Shown piece after piece: positions 23,011 through 36,230 of a DNA stretch of 64,000 nucleotides. The DNA is from Sinonovacula constricta (lineage: Eukaryota > Mollusca > Bivalvia > Cardiida > Solecurtidae). The notes under the pieces were generated by a model that was not told the DNA's origin, searched no databases, and saw nothing but the letters and a program-made list of their open reading frames with translations. The position numbers were made by a program, and so were the translations under genes. Within the stretch, counting starts at the first letter, position 1, and every line of letters starts with the position of its first letter. Location: NCBI GenBank assembly GCA_007844125.1, contig CM017564.1, positions 13,524,949 to 13,588,948 of the forward strand, read 5' to 3'.

Positions 23011-24600
23011 ATCAGAATTTGACACGCAACATGCGTAAATGTTTCCTTTTTTACTTTTTCATATTTCCTAATAAATTGTTATTAGTTTATTGTAGATTAC
23101 TTTAGAAGATATACACAAAACAACAACAACATAGCACTTTAGTATACATTTACAATGTGTTCGTTAACAGCTCAAATAGACGTATACTTTCCGTTTGGAA
23201 AAATACGCTTCTTAAATCAGTAACCTCACCCCATAGTCAACAATAATAAAAGGGTCGCAGTTCTCGGCGACCCGATAACCCGGAGCCAGGAACCAGTTGT
23301 ATATTAACGCTAGAGGTCGTTTCACCGTTTCCTCGCCAAATAGAAATTTCCTCGTGTCAACGTTTATTGCATCTATATGTTTTCCCTGTATTTAAATCCG
23401 TAGGTAAAATACACTGCACGAACAAAGAACAACACATTACGCCAGCACAACTTAATGAAGTAATGGTCATACAGTTTATGACTTTAAATCTACGTATGTA
23501 TTTAAATATTGTATGTGTTTGTTGTTTAACATCATTTTGAAACTTGAATGTTTTGTTCATAAGGAAAATTTTAAAGGAATATGTTTTACTTTTTCAAAGA
23601 TTATATTTAAAAGTACAAGCTGTTCAATTTCAATTTGTTTTCTGTTTATTTTATTAGGAATTTACCTCGTTCATCACTTTTCAAATTTTGTGTCAACTTT
23701 GATTGTAAGTACCACTAACCAATGCTGCTGCTGATGATAATGACGATGTGAACAAAAAATGGAGATGATGACGATGACAACAACGCCGGCCATAATGGTA
23801 GTGTATATATGATGAAGACAAACAAATGAGATGTTTCGGAACTTTTATGCTGTCTGATCGAAAAGACAAGTCGAGTGTACGTACTTTTTTATTTCTAGAA
23901 GATACCTTATATGAGAAAAACGCCATCGTTATTTATGAAGTTATACATGTACAATTAGCGGAAAAGTGGGGTTCTTTGACAAAAGATGCTCGAGATGTTA
24001 AAATAAATTGTTTTGTTTTGGGGAACTTGTATTACATCCCATTACTTCTTAATAGAAAAAGACATTCCGAAAAAACACGGATTACATCTAACTCATACAC
24101 ACAGCGGATTTTGATTGTGATGTTAAGTTTTATAAAAATGCGCTTGTTAATGTTGTACATACACAAACTATCCATGGTAAGTGCATCACACATGTGATAC
24201 ATATGTCTGGCTATCTAGTCCAGATTCGAATGAGACTTTTTACCGAGCGATTTTATCTCGACTTTGTTTCATTGTGTTACGGTAATGAAGCTTAAATTTA
24301 AAGGGCCAAATTTATCGCAAAAGGAAATTTCTGTCCTCTCGTTTCATTTATTTTATTTGTATTGTTTTTTATTATTAATCTTAATTATTTACCATAACAT
24401 GCCAGCAGAAATAAAAACAACAAGAACAGAAATTTAATAGTGTTATATAGTTAAAGAAAATGAATAGTAAAATATTTAACTTTCAAAAGTAATTATAATC
24501 GTATCATGTAAAATCATTAAATTCCATTCGTAATTATTATTGAAATGAAATTTCTGGAGAATATTTGCATTCGAAACATTGTACATTTTATATCTGTCGC
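23011..24600. other. No recognisable gene; one 123-codon frame with a donor-like end
   Basis: The plus-strand frame at 23826-24197 runs into ATG|GTAAGTGC at about 24174, a good splice-donor match. The protein shows no recognisable motif and no acceptor partner is evident. The rest is AT-rich. Confidence 0.25.
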
Positions 24601-24626
24601 GTTATATACATACATATATACATAAT

Positions 24627-24630
<4 letters not shown>

Positions 24631-24708
<78 letters not shown>

Positions 24709-24727
24709 GCACACACACACACACACA
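24631..24727. repeat. (CA)n microsatellite
   Basis: About 48 CA dinucleotides with a small CGCACGC interruption near 24703-24711. The Thr/His and Cys/Val frames across it are artefacts. Confidence 0.98.
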
Positions 24728-25164
24728 TCATTGTCAGTACATTTTGGCAAACGCAAAAAAACGAGGCAGCCGAAACGAAACACAATGAATATTTGAATGG
24801 CATAGTTTATCAAAGCTTGGCAAAACAACGAATGTCACAATAACAAAAAGCAATTCATGTTGACATGATATAAAGCTTACATCAAGTTTTCTGTTTGTTT
24901 CTGTTAAATTGTTCCTCCACTATATTGACTTATTTACTTTGTGTAGACCGAAACGACTTTATGTATGAAGGCAAACGTTTTGCAAGTGTATAATTTTTTA
25001 CCTCACAGTCATAAAAGGCACTGGGGTTGTATAGACAGGCGAAACAGGTGTCACTGTCAGCTTGTCGCCGAAATTTTAAGATTCTTGCATCACAATAAAC
25101 ATTTAGGTTGCACAGTAATCAGTTCCTGTCTTTCTGTCTTGGAATATGGTGCTAGATATCGTAC

Positions 25165-25350
25165 TGAACCGTTCCAAGGCGGTAACTGTCGGGTTTGCTT
25201 ATTTCGTTAAATGACTCATCACACATTTTGTTCTTACTTTTCGCTTGGCTTGCATGTGAAATACCTTTGTTCTGTGCCGTTTCGGAGTTTGGTAAATGTT
25301 GCAATGCTCATAGGACTTTGTCATATATTCTTATTCATGCATCTTTGCCG
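25165..25350 (-). repeat. Repeat family R1, truncated copy
   Basis: On the plus strand it reads ACCGTTCCAAGGCGGTAACT through TTTCGCTTGGCTTGCATG to TTGTCATATATTCTTATT. It keeps the constant AAGAATATATGACAA end and is cut at the GGAACGG core, so its other end is truncated. Confidence 0.85.
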
Positions 25351-25859
25351 ATAGTTTTTTTTCCTAATATGTACTCTGTGCATACACCAAGACCCTCGTA
25401 CTTTTTACACTTTGGTCCAAACAAGTAAACACACATGCATCACGTTTTATTTCTACCCAGAAACGTAACACATAAACAGGCACAGCAGTACAAGAAGCAT
25501 TAAAAACAGTCCGTTCACTTGAGGGTGTATAAGAAGGAAAGTCATATTATGGCTATTCAATCTAATGCCTGTTTTACTGTATATGTTATTGATCGACTAT
25601 GTTTTACTAGTGAAATGTTCGACCAAAAATATCATATGAGTGATATATTCGGTGGAAAATGACACGTTTATCAAATGAATATAGTACATACAATGTGATG
25701 TATTTGTTCGGCTTAAGCGTGCGCATCAAAATTAATATGACACAAACATAGAGTGCACACAGAAAAACAAATGAAGCAACGAATACATCACATTAGTCAT
25801 AAGTTTTGAAAGAAAAGTGTAATTTTCAAATAATCACGCGTTATTGATCATCTTATATG

Positions 25860-26180
25860 CCGCAACGATTTTCAGGCTGACATAATGATGATGATCACAA
25901 GACTGGTCGTAATGACGGTTATGACACCAACAATAATGCTGATTGTAAAATTATGCTCGCGATGATGGGCTTGATTTTGTAGATGCAGCCGCTTCTGATC
26001 TTAATGATAATAGTAATAATGATCGTGATTGTAATTGTGGTAAAAATGCTGCTCAAATGTTATGTTATTATTTAATTCATATGTTGTTGATGATGGTGAT
26101 GATGGACAAAAAGTACGTTGATTGCGATGATGATGATGTTGGTGGTGGTAATCATGATTTTGTTGTTGTTGTTGTTCGAT
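25860..26180. repeat. Degenerate GATGAT/AATGAT-rich low-complexity DNA
   Basis: Scattered GATGATGATG, AATAATGATCGTGAT, GTTGTTGTTGTT and similar triplet-rich pieces occur without a clean array. Confidence 0.5.
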
Positions 26181-27934
26181 TTGTGAAATATACGGTTCAA
26201 TAAGGCATTCATATCCGACAGCTATATTTTAGAGTGCAGTTTTTAATTTTAACATAGTTTGTTGTTATCGACTTGCTATAATATTAGTTCAAGATATTTC
26301 GATAGAAAGTATAAGTGATATACATGTATCAAAAAAGTAAAATGGTTACTTCGAACAACGTGTATTCTTTCTTGAGTTATTTAAATACCTGCGTCTAGAA
26401 GAAAATGACAACAGAAATATTTAAAGTCAGGTATGCACAATTGTTTCGATAAGATTCGTTGTTAGTACAGTATAGGTTTCATTTGTTTACACTCTCGCAA
26501 GTGAGCTAAAACTTTGCACACACATGTAAAAATTGTGCTCCATGGAAATTGTGTTCGACTAAACTCATATTGTGTAAAAGCTTTTTAATGTTCAGGTAGA
26601 TTAAGTTTGTGGTAAATCATTTACACTTTTATATTGCTAAGTTTCATAAATCTATAATAGTAAGTAGAAATGTAACAAATGCATTGTGCTACATCGGAAA
26701 TTAGCGTGTTATCCATTTTGTAATAAAAAGTATCTGAGAACAATGCTGAAACGAAGGGGAAGCAATTTCCCTTAGCATTAAAATTTCACACTATGTTTTA
26801 ATAGTTCAATATGCAATGTATGTCACATATATATGAAATAAATTGCAGAATTACAATTGTTTGTACTCTTGTTTTGTGTTTTTGCAATAATGTCGCATTG
26901 CATTAGCATATATGATAAGATTATGACATGAATTGGTCTTCATCTTTGTACTGGTTGAAATTTAACTATAACAGTAACATGATCAATTGTGTTTTACACG
27001 ATCAGAATAAGACAAATAAGTCATATAATCAAATCTGACATTCCCTTTAGCATTTGTTACCATGGCGAGAATTGAACTCCCTAGGTTTAGACACTGGGAA
27101 GGAGTCTGAACTAACAAATGTAAATTAATAAAACGAGTCCAATATAGTTAAAAGATGCAGCAAATGTTTATTTAATCTTCACATACACGTTCATCTATAT
27201 GGAAATGTGTAAAGCGGTCAGATGTATATTTGCTATGCTTGATTATAAGGGTGAAGCTTGAATTTAAAAATGTCTAAATTTCTAGACGAATTGTGCATTT
27301 ACTGCATTTTCATCAATCATCTTGCAACATTTGTAGCGCCTAATTTTTACTAGGACTTTTTTTTTTTATTGCGATGTAAAATAAAAGATCAAAAACAAAC
27401 AAACAACCATTTTTATTTCTTTTTATAAAATACGTGCACTATGTATATACTTAAAACATAAATGTTCGCGGAATATGTGCGGGTAAAGATTGATAACATA
27501 TACATAAATGAAGCTGCGCAGTTGTGATTATTTGTACATTTATTTTATTTCTTAATTTATAGTTTCATGCTAGTAAATTTACATTATAATGATGGTAAAT
27601 TTAGATTATAATGTTAGTACATCACTGCTTCATTTTTTCAGATAAAAAATACGTAAGTTATTTTTCAATAAGCAAAATCTCATGAATTGTATTATTAGTG
27701 TGCACGTGATCATGATACAAAGACAATTTGGCCGCTGAACGCTTGAATTAACAACGTAGAGTTTCACGCGCGAATACCGCATGTCATATTGTTTGATAAT
27801 AAACATAACGAACAAGATACGCTATATCTTACAATTCTAACTGGTGCTAATAAACATAAAGCAATGGATTGAACTATTAGACAGCATCAATGATGTAACT
27901 TAATAATCGCATTATCTCAAATCGGAAAAAAAGA
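26181..27934. other. No recognisable gene
   Basis: AT-rich. GAGTTCAATTCTCGC on the minus strand near 27070 resembles a B box, but no convincing A box or second copy supports a SINE. Confidence 0.45.
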
Positions 27935-27946
27935 AAGAGGCGAAGT

Positions 27947-27987
27947 GTATTTATTTATTGGATTTATCGTCCCACCAACAGTATTTC
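27947..27987 (-). mobile_element. Severely 5'-truncated SINE family 1 copy (41 bases)
   Basis: Only the 3' end of the SINE is present (plus strand: ATTTATTTATTGG, then TTTATCGTCCCACCAACAG, then TATTTC). It is bracketed by a perfect 12-base duplication AAGAGGCGAAGT at 27935-27946 and 27988-27999. That makes it a real truncated retrotransposition and not a degraded remnant. Confidence 0.93.
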
Positions 27988-27999
27988 AAGAGGCGAAGT

Positions 28000-28505
28000 T
28001 GATAACAATACATATTTATACATTGTTATGTATTTATATTTTACTTTTTTAAAATCGAGTAGTACCTGACAACTATATTATATGTGAGCATGCTATTTTC
28101 AAAATATTTTGCTGTTGTGATGCTTTTTCAACTACTTTTATACGTTACTCACGAGATGTACTGTCGTAACTATGTTATTAGTAATCACGTTTTAAACATT
28201 CTTATGAGAGATCAAAGCCAGAACATAAAGCATGGATCAAAAAGGGGTTGTTAAAAGAGCTTCTTTAAGTATAGTGGTTTTACCTCACAATCACCCGGAA
28301 ATAAAACATGATCAACTTCGTATCCACCTGTATAATTGCTGTTCTAGTAACATTAGAAATCTGTGAAACATGTCTAAGTAGAAATCTTATGCAAATAAGC
28401 TATAAAACATGACATATGTCAGTTCAAATTATATAACAAACAATATATTTTGCTGATTGTAAGAATGGTTCGTACCTACATGTATGAGGGGCACTTTATG
28501 GATTA
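28000..28505. other. No recognisable gene
   Basis: AT-rich DNA between the SINE stub and the LINE 3' end; no supported feature. Confidence 0.5.
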
Positions 28506-28507
28506 CA

Positions 28508-30130
28508 TAGGTAGATAGATACTTTATTCTTACAATAGGCCAAGGGCCCATCAGTACACATGTTGTCTTAAAAATAACAGAAAATGGTCAATGACTGCAA
28601 ATATTGCATACAGTTACACATAATGATACACATTATATTAAAAGACATTTTAACAAAAATAATGTAACAGGAATATGGTGTTATAATATTTTTTTCTTTG
28701 AATAGTTCCTTATAGATCTAAACGAAGAATGCGTTTATGTAGTAAGAATATGTTTACCCCCTTTCTCTTTTTCTATGAAAATAGTAGTTATCAAAATAAT
28801 TTGTTGTATAGGTTTTATTAATTCAAAGGCTTTGTATATGTAGGTAGCTAAGTTTGTTTTTTCTTCGGTATTATTTTCCGATTTAAGTAATTCAGTGAAT
28901 TTCATGATGCTAGGTTGGTTGTAATAGTATTATTTGATATATTGCTTTCTTAAAATGCCATAAGCTGGAGATTCAAGTATGAAGTGATATTCATCTTCTA
29001 ACGCAGAATATATTTTGCATATACTTTCATAAAATGTTATAAGAAAGCGTTTATGCCAGCGTCCTGTCTCTATATGTAATATGTGTGAAAAGAGTCTCAA
29101 TTGTGTAAGTGCAATTCTGAAGGTTGAAACATTAACATTATATTGATATGCCAAATGAACGAACGTGTTTATATGTATACGCTTGTGATGAGTCATTAAT
29201 CTTTCTACCCATTTTGTTCGTAGCAATCATTTAATCTTTGCTTAAATAAAGCCATAAAAAACATAAATTCTGCCAACAACTTGGTATATCACTAAAACCT
29301 GCACTGTCTAGGATCTGTTTAATCACACCTGCCCAGTTAGTTTTATTTGGTAATATTTCCATATCTTGTCATAGTAAAGTATATGCATGTGTTACGTACA
29401 TGTGGTAATTTTTATTTAGTATCTTATCACTGCTACAATTATTATTGTTTTCTAATAGGCATTTTTTTCTATTTCTGCATAAATACAATTATTCTGTGTT
29501 TTAAGCTTTACGCAATGAATTTCCTTACATGAATTATATTACATACTTTTAAGCGTATTAACTCGTTTGCATTACGTTAATCTTACCCAAAGTCTAGCCC
29601 CGTAATTAAGTAAATGAAGGATAAGCCTATCGAAGAGTTCTATATGGAGAGAGACTTTGACGTATTTAAAACTTTTAAAGCGCTATTTTCATTTTAAATA
29701 TTCCATTCAGTGCCTGGCTAGCCGACGTATCGCATGTGTGTCTGTACCATCCACCTGACGAAATTACTATACTTAAATATTTTAGGTTGAAAACTATTTC
29801 TAAAGGTTCATTGTTAAACATTAATCTTTCGTTTAAATGTGCTCTACCGATTTTAAAGACCAAAACTTTACTTTTATTTACGTTCCTGGTTAGTTTTTAT
29901 ATAATACATGAACCTTGTAATGTATTAAGCCCCTTTTATAAGTTTTCTTCATCCACACAATATTATACTATCCGTCAGCATATAGAAGGACGAATAGCTT
30001 CAATCTGAATTCCCTCAAAACTTCTAGGCTCTTGTGTTTCTTCTATGCCATTTAAGAATATAGAAAACAAAAACGATCAACACTCAATTTGAATTACCCC
30101 GCATGTATTTATATAACCATCTGTGAGATC
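28508..30130 (-). mobile_element. Decayed LINE, RT to 3' end
   Basis: Read right to left, FVLLYADG followed by a stop (about 29970-29985) is the YADD catalytic motif with the second Asp changed to Gly. VFKIGRAHLNERLMFNNE and IVFNLKYLSIVISSGG (29860-29740) are the post-catalytic RT blocks. RLFSHILHIETGRWHKRF and EDEYHFILESPAYGILRKQY (29100-28945) are the C-terminal region. The 3' end is near 28510, where AATAAAGTATCTATC lies on the minus strand. It is a different family from the RNase H LINEs in this window. Dead copy. Confidence 0.88.
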
Positions 30131-30186
30131 TCCGTTCAACTTTTTTTTCGTCTTAAGTGAATTATGCATATTATGTCGGCCTCCCA

Positions 30187-30915
30187 GTATGTTATTTTAT
30201 GCATAACTGTCACATGTGTTACCTTCGCACGTTTCAATCTCGCACTAATCAAACTCTCAAGTACTAAACAGACATGCGTCACACTCTCACACAATGACAA
30301 AACATCCTACCACTTTATTGCAAAAGAAAGTTATTAGAAACTATGGTAAACATCTATTATCTCGCTCCCATATCTTCATATCGCATACATAAAACCGTAA
30401 TAAATAATGTAGTACCCATATGCTTCAGTGTCAGAAATTTCGAGCAAGCATCATGCTCGCTAAAAAGTACACACATTAAAATCACCACTAGCACTCACAA
30501 CACGCACTTACTACCCGCAGTCAGCATTAGCGCACACCATAATCACCACCCACCATCGCACCCATCACCCGCACACATCACTAGCACACATCACAAGCAT
30601 CGCCCACACTGACCATTATCACTCAGCCATCGCATATATTACAGTGCCAATTGCACACATCATGTTCGCACATCCCGATCACCACTCGCGTTCACCCCGT
30701 ACATGCATCGTTCGCACTTGTCACAACCAACGTTCGCACTCACAACTTACACACATCGCTCGCACACATCACGATAACCACTCGCACTTACAACTCGCAC
30801 AAAGCACCCGAACACATCACAATCATCACTCCCATACATTACAATCACAGGCATCACTCGTACTCATCACGTGCATACATCATTCGCACACATCACAACA
30901 AAACGATTTACTAAT
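30187..30915. repeat. Minisatellite field of CGCACACATCAC type, copy 1
   Basis: Diverged units such as CGCACACATCACTAGCAC, ACTCGCACTTACAACTCGC and CATCACGTGCATACATCATT fill this region. The first 450 bases are collinear with 55990-56440, including unique pieces (AAGAAAGTTATTAGAAA, ATCTCGCTCCCATATC). A whole module was therefore copied, not just the simple unit. Open frames rich in His/Thr/Ser are artefacts. Confidence 0.82.
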
Positions 30916-31354
30916 ATGCATCACGTGCCAACACATGAGCTGTGTTTTGAAACGGTTTGAAATTGGCTCGGTATCTAAAAGCAACACTTGTTTTAACACA
31001 ACTATTTTGTTTTGTAAAAGTTAACATTAAATACGTGTATTATCGATGAGTTTTATATTTGATTGCTCAAAATACGATGTTAATGATATTATCTTAATAG
31101 GCATTTACTTGGGCTCTTAATTAACTTAAGTAGATACAACATACGCATAAAACATATCGGATATGGCAAATTGTCACAGTAACGTAATGTACTGAAAAAT
31201 TTAATTATATACATATATAAATAAATGTGAGTTTTAAAATTAAAATATGTGTGGGCAATAACTAAATATATTTGCATGCTGTTTTTTGTGAATATGAGAA
31301 ATATAAGAGACGTGTATATAATTAATGACTAAATAGGTAAATAAGACAAGTTCC

Positions 31355-31475
31355 TATCAAAATGTTCACTGTCAAAAGGGCCAACTGGGGTGCTTAAACC
31401 TGGATTGTGGCGCGCTCGAACCTCGCACTTCCTGAAGGTTTTTCTATCAAACAAACAGTGTAAATAAAAAATATC
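31355..31475 (+). repeat. Repeat family R1, partial copy
   Basis: AACTGGGGTGCTTAAACCTG followed by CGAACCTCGCACTTCCTGA matches the right half of the family core; the rest is not present. Confidence 0.65.
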
Positions 31476-32071
31476 CCGTCAAAGTGACATTTTTTACCGT
31501 TCGACGGTACATTAACTTATTGTTGTTTTATATGTTTACATTTTAAATTGGTATCTTTTTGTTTTAAACTTGTAAATAACATTAACTAAGGAGAGGAGGG
31601 GAATTTCCGTTAGAATATGATATCATTAAATAATTCGTGCATATCTTACAAACGCAGGTTTAGCAGGAGCAGTTTTCCCCTCCAAAACAAGCAGAAAACA
31701 CACAACAAAGATTCGTTTGTTTTCTAATTGGATGAAATTAAGTGCATTAAATGTCCCTGGACACCGTGATCAATCTTTTGTTGTTGTTGTTTTGTCATAA
31801 AATGTTAGTAAGTACGATCCGATATGTTTTCTGCTTTCCTTTAATATTTTTATTATATACGATTTAGTAATGGACTGAGATGGAAACACTAAACAGTTGT
31901 ATCGTTCAGCCATAAATATATGTGCTAACGGGCTAAAATAAGGAGCAGGGAAGAGGTGCAAGCTCGTGAGGATTAGTCTGACTCTGATATGATGGCCAGT
32001 ATCGTGCATTTGACAAACGGACAGTTGACATTAACACACTAAAGGAGGTTAGTGTGTTGGGATGTGTGGAT

Positions 32072-32091
32072 GGGGGAGGGGGGGGGGGGGG
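32072..32091. repeat. Poly-G tract
   Basis: A G run with one A, in a locally GC-rich pocket. It could form a G-quadruplex in principle, but nothing else marks it as functional. Confidence 0.9.
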
Positions 32092-32421
32092 CTTGGCTTT
32101 ATGAGTGTTATATTTTAGTTGTCATTTGGTGCCGCCTTGGAAAATGTTTTCTTTTTGCTGGTCTCAATTTGTTCGTGCGCTGCAAGTCTAACGGCAAAAT
32201 ACACTCTATGATGTCTAGATTTATATTACCAACATGTTGAGAAGTAATTAAAATATAGTATGCACCATGTAGGCATCATTACAGTGTGCATGTCCTGCAG
32301 TATATTCTATGCGAGAATGTGTTTTAACAAAACCGTGTAATAAATTGCTAGTAAAGACTTATATCAATAAATATATAGATTACTTTGCAAGATTGCAATG
32401 TTTCCGGTAGTCACCATAGTG

Positions 32422-32725
32422 TTTATGTTTATTTTGTTTATCGCCCCACCAACAGTATTTCAGTAATCAGGAGACGGTGTTCATTTGAAGTTGACATAGT
32501 GCTTTCTTTACTGTGTGAAGCATGCCGTGAACAACTGGAATGATACCACACCCAGTCACATTATCCTGAATACGGGCCAACCAGTCGTGCAACTACCCTT
32601 ATATTTGCTTAAGCGTTACTAGGGGAGCTATACCACTACCATTTTCAACGACTTTAGTAGGTCGCTGCCCGGGATCGAACCCCGGATCTCCGTACCTGTT
32701 GCCGAAGATTGCGCTATCATGTCCG
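32422..32725 (-). mobile_element. SINE family 1, near full length
   Basis: It matches 1524-1821 throughout. The B box on the minus strand is GGTTCGATCCC. The head is shortened between the A and B boxes, so a tRNA fold is impossible. Flanking GTCACCATAGTG (32410-32421) and GTCATCATATTG (32726-32737) look like a target duplication with two changes. Confidence 0.9.
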
Positions 32726-33004
32726 GTCATCATATTGCATAATGTGTATATATCATGTACCTTTTATGTTCAAAGCAGTAAAAATGCATTAGTTCGTGCA
32801 TGCCTTAATTGTGCGCTAATTAACAACAAGTAAATATCATTATTCCTTATTTCGACAGTTTGACAACTACATCATTGCATACTGCCATACCATCATTGCA
32901 TGAAGATCTAGGTCTAAAAGCGTAAGTGGTCATGGATATGCCACAGAGAATACAGTCGGATCTAGTTGGCATGATCATTTTGAAATGACATAAGTTTTCA
33001 TTAG

Positions 33005-33240
33005 GAAGTGTGAGGTTAGAGCTCTGTCAGACCGGTTTAGGCACACCAGTCGGCCCATATTGCCGACTGACCGTTCCAAGGCGGTAATTGTCAGGTTTGC
33101 TTTTTTCATACTCATCCCAAATTTGTTCTTGCTTTTCACTTGGCTTGCATGTGAAATGCCTTTGTTCTGTGCCTTTTTCGGAGTTTGGTATATATTGCAA
33201 TGTATATAGGATTTTTCATATATTCTTATTTATGATCACA
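33005..33240 (-). repeat. Repeat family R1 copy
   Basis: From AGTGTGAGGTTAGAGCTCT through CCGACTGACCGTTCCAAGG to ATATATTCTTATTTATG. It holds the constant end and most of the core, and is cut outside the CACTTCC box. Confidence 0.87.
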
Positions 33241-35160
33241 ACAATGTTACTTGTGCCGTGTGGCGGTCGTAAAAATCTCCCCGTGCATGTAATCTATGTT
33301 GTCATTTATTTCATCCTAGAATGATTGTTGCGTGTATTCCCTTTGATGGACATTGGACTTTGTTTCCTCAATGCCACCTTCACATGAATAGGATGCTAGA
33401 ACCATTTTCTCTTCTCTGATCATGCTTTTTGTTGATTGAAAGTTAATTTTACTTATAATCAATCATTTTGTGTATGTTTTATAATCGCAATTATACCCCT
33501 TTCTTTTTAAACAGTATGTGGACATTATTTTTTCAGTGACGTCACTACTTTGGCTATAACTTATCAAAGTAAATATTAGAGCTTCATATATTCTTATTAT
33601 TAATTTGCCATTGCAAAGAAGATGTAAGGACAATTAAATGTTGTATTTCGTACAATTTGTATCGCAAATCTAGATAGAGCTGAATATTGACATATACATT
33701 TCAAAGCATATTTTTGTTAAAACTATTACGCCAATATTAATAAAAAAAAACGCTATAAGAGGAACTTACTATCTTACTCTTACTAATGTATGTGAACTAG
33801 TTTTCGGCTACTTAAACTATACGAGGACTGTCATTAATCGTAAACAATAAACATCACACTTTTTTATATTTAACTACAATGTGAGGTATTCATTTTTATA
33901 AAGGCGGCAAATATGTTTGTATTATGTAGTTTGTCAAATCACGCTCAAATTATGTTAGAAACAGTCTCCAAAAAGCATTTGGAACTGCATACATTTTACT
34001 TCAGAGTTTTACCACCTAAGCACCTATCTGATACAAGTGCCTTCACCCATTTTATGTTGGTATCGTCACAATACCATTGTAAGATTAAAGACAGACCTTT
34101 GAATTATTTTGAAGCATTATTAAATGCGATCTAAAGTATGTTCTCTATTAATACGGTTTTTATATTATAAAGTATGCTGAGTTCAAATAAAGAAAGAACA
34201 AGTGGGGTTACCGATATCATTTTTAGTAATAACTCTAAAATCAACCCATAGTTCATCCAGGTATATCATGCCATTTGTAATTGGAGTAATACAACGCTAC
34301 ATTCGTTTATAATGAAACGCAACGTTAATGCATATTTTATATTTTTAACAAACTACTTTAAAACGGAACAATAATCATATAACAAACCAATTGAGAAAAT
34401 AATGTAAATAGATTCAATTTGATAATAATTGAAAGTAATGAAACAATGGAGTAACACATCTGTGGACAACAACATTATTTCTGCTGCAATTTTCAAAAAA
34501 AAAAGTTCTTAAATCCTTATTATAATTTCTAATTTAAGTATCCTTTACGTAATTTTTAAAATAAAGTGATGGTATCAGACTTTATAATTCAAAGAAATAG
34601 CATATTTACTGGCCTTGAGATGGTGGTGTCCACTGACAAATATAATAGTAAGAGTTAGAGTGAACGGAATTTAGCACATGTCAATAATTTTACTGACATT
34701 TATAACACGAATCAACTAATAAATTCGAAAACAAATTGATACAGAAACATGATAAATGATTATGTAAAGATATAGTCTCAAAACCTATCGTCAAAACGCC
34801 AAAAGTCAATGTGGTATAATTTGTTTCTAAGAAATTAGAGAGCATTCCTATATTTTAATTATTTTCAAACATGTTTTCCATTTTTAAATATGTTATAGGA
34901 AAAGTATGCTGAAACTATATATTAAAAAAAGAACAAAATGGTTCTGTAATAATTATTACCCTGACCATAGGGTGACATACTTTTTCAAGCACGGTTTCAT
35001 TTGTGCAAAGTGTTTAAATACACAATAAAAGTATGAATAACAAGATTTACTAAAACAATCAATTTTAAAGTGCTGCATACCATCAATTAAGTAACAAAAC
35101 ATTATTTAATATGTATACTATTAAGAAAAAACACACCATATTGTATATGCAATTTCCAAT
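33241..35160. other. No recognisable gene
   Basis: Mostly AT-rich. A 73-codon plus-strand frame at 33913-34134 is followed by AATAAAG about 50 bases later, but no motif or splice partner supports it. Confidence 0.4.
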
Positions 35161-35214
35161 ACAGTATAATAATTTGACCACAATTTATTATGCAAATAAA
35201 GCTGTGTTGTGTCA

Positions 35215-35512
35215 ATAGCTGTACAAAATTAAAGATAAAAACTACACATAATTCCTTCTTAATCTGGAAGAGTGCTGCAGAAGTAATTGTCGAAGTGAAA
35301 AAGCAGGAAGAACATACTGATTATGCGTGCTCATACAGGGATTTGAACACTAAACCCATACATTTTGAAGCAATTTAGTCCTTATATGACTACTTAACTT
35401 CCCTTCTACTGAATAGCTCCTATGCTCAAACTTAATACACGGTGCAAACTACCCCGAGTGTCTTTAAGTAAAATGTAGTCCCAGGAATACATATTTTATC
35501 GCTAAGAGTAAA
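35215..35512 (-). mobile_element. tRNA-derived SINE family 2
   Basis: The minus strand carries A-box-like GGAGCTATTCAGTAGAAGGG (35401-35420 on the plus strand) and the B box GTTCAAATCCC (35338-35348). The spacing is slightly long. The body continues left with ATTACTTCTGCAGCACTCT and AGATTAAGAAGGAATTATG. A second copy is at 47186-47468 and a body fragment at about 45815-45900. Confidence 0.78.
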
Positions 35513-35559
35513 TGCTTCGCTAATCAAAACGCGTATACGGATAATTCTTATGCCATCAA

Positions 35560-36230
35560 GAGAACGGTGGCAGAAATAGCTGTTAAACAATCTAGAAAAT
35601 ACTCAAGTCAACATATAGAAAACAGATACCATTTTCTACATATTTGTCAAATATATAACGAATACCATCATAAAGTTATCCCCGGGCAAGATGACATATT
35701 GCGTAAAATTGAAAGTATATTGTGTAACAAAAACAAAATCACTCTAACAAATGTTGCACAATGCAGATAAGGAAAGAAAATAAATTATTCAAACATTCGT
35801 AATGTCGTAAATTAATGATGTACTCACACTTTGAACATTGAACATTGTTTCATAAAAAACTAGTTTTGTATTTAATATCAACAGAGCCCTAAGTATGCTC
35901 TATCATTTGTTTACATGTCTCTGTATAGATGTTACTTCTTTCCAATCCATCTGTATGTTGTATTATTAGTGTATTTTCATAAAGTATTGTTGAGATTTAA
36001 TTCTGAAGCTTTTTTCGTACACATAGTAATTTATGCCTTTTTGTAAATATGTTATGTATATAAAATTTGATTCTTACTATACCTGCTATTTTCTCAAACG
36101 ATAAATTGTCAAAACAACCATTTTGTTTAAGAACCTAAATTGAATTTGACAGAATCCTTCATTTAACTTTGTACACGCGTGTTTTTATAGCCTAATGGCA
36201 TTTTTTAAAATATGTTAATTGATTGGAATA
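35560..36230 (+). mobile_element. LINE 3' end (ORF2 tail and 3' UTR), shared with 50240-50800
   Basis: The frame reads ENRYHFLHICQIYNEYHHKV and IPGQDDILRKIESILCNK, the C-terminal EDExHFxxxCxxY-type segment of LINE ORF2. About 250 bases of 3' sequence follow. The same protein and UTR appear at 50240-50800 on the same strand, with the similarity running on into non-LINE DNA (51165-51370). They are paralogous duplicates and not independent insertions. Confidence 0.82.

Noticed and set aside
24517..24843. Thr/His or Cys/Val repeat proteins
   Set aside because: They come from the CA dinucleotide array.
24997..25090. Cys-rich minus-strand exon (ADSDTCFACLYNPSAFYDCE before a GTAAAA donor)
   Set aside because: The acceptor is weak, the frame is closed just upstream, and the plus strand is equally open. 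Too little support to list.
27055..27120. Another tRNA-derived SINE
   Set aside because: There is a B-box-like GTTCAATTC on the minus strand, but the A box is weak and no second copy or body is seen.
30187..30915. CRISPR array or zinc-finger-like His-rich gene
   Set aside because: The units are degenerate 10-12 bp minisatellite repeats with no spacers of constant length, and the His/Thr frames follow from the repeat.
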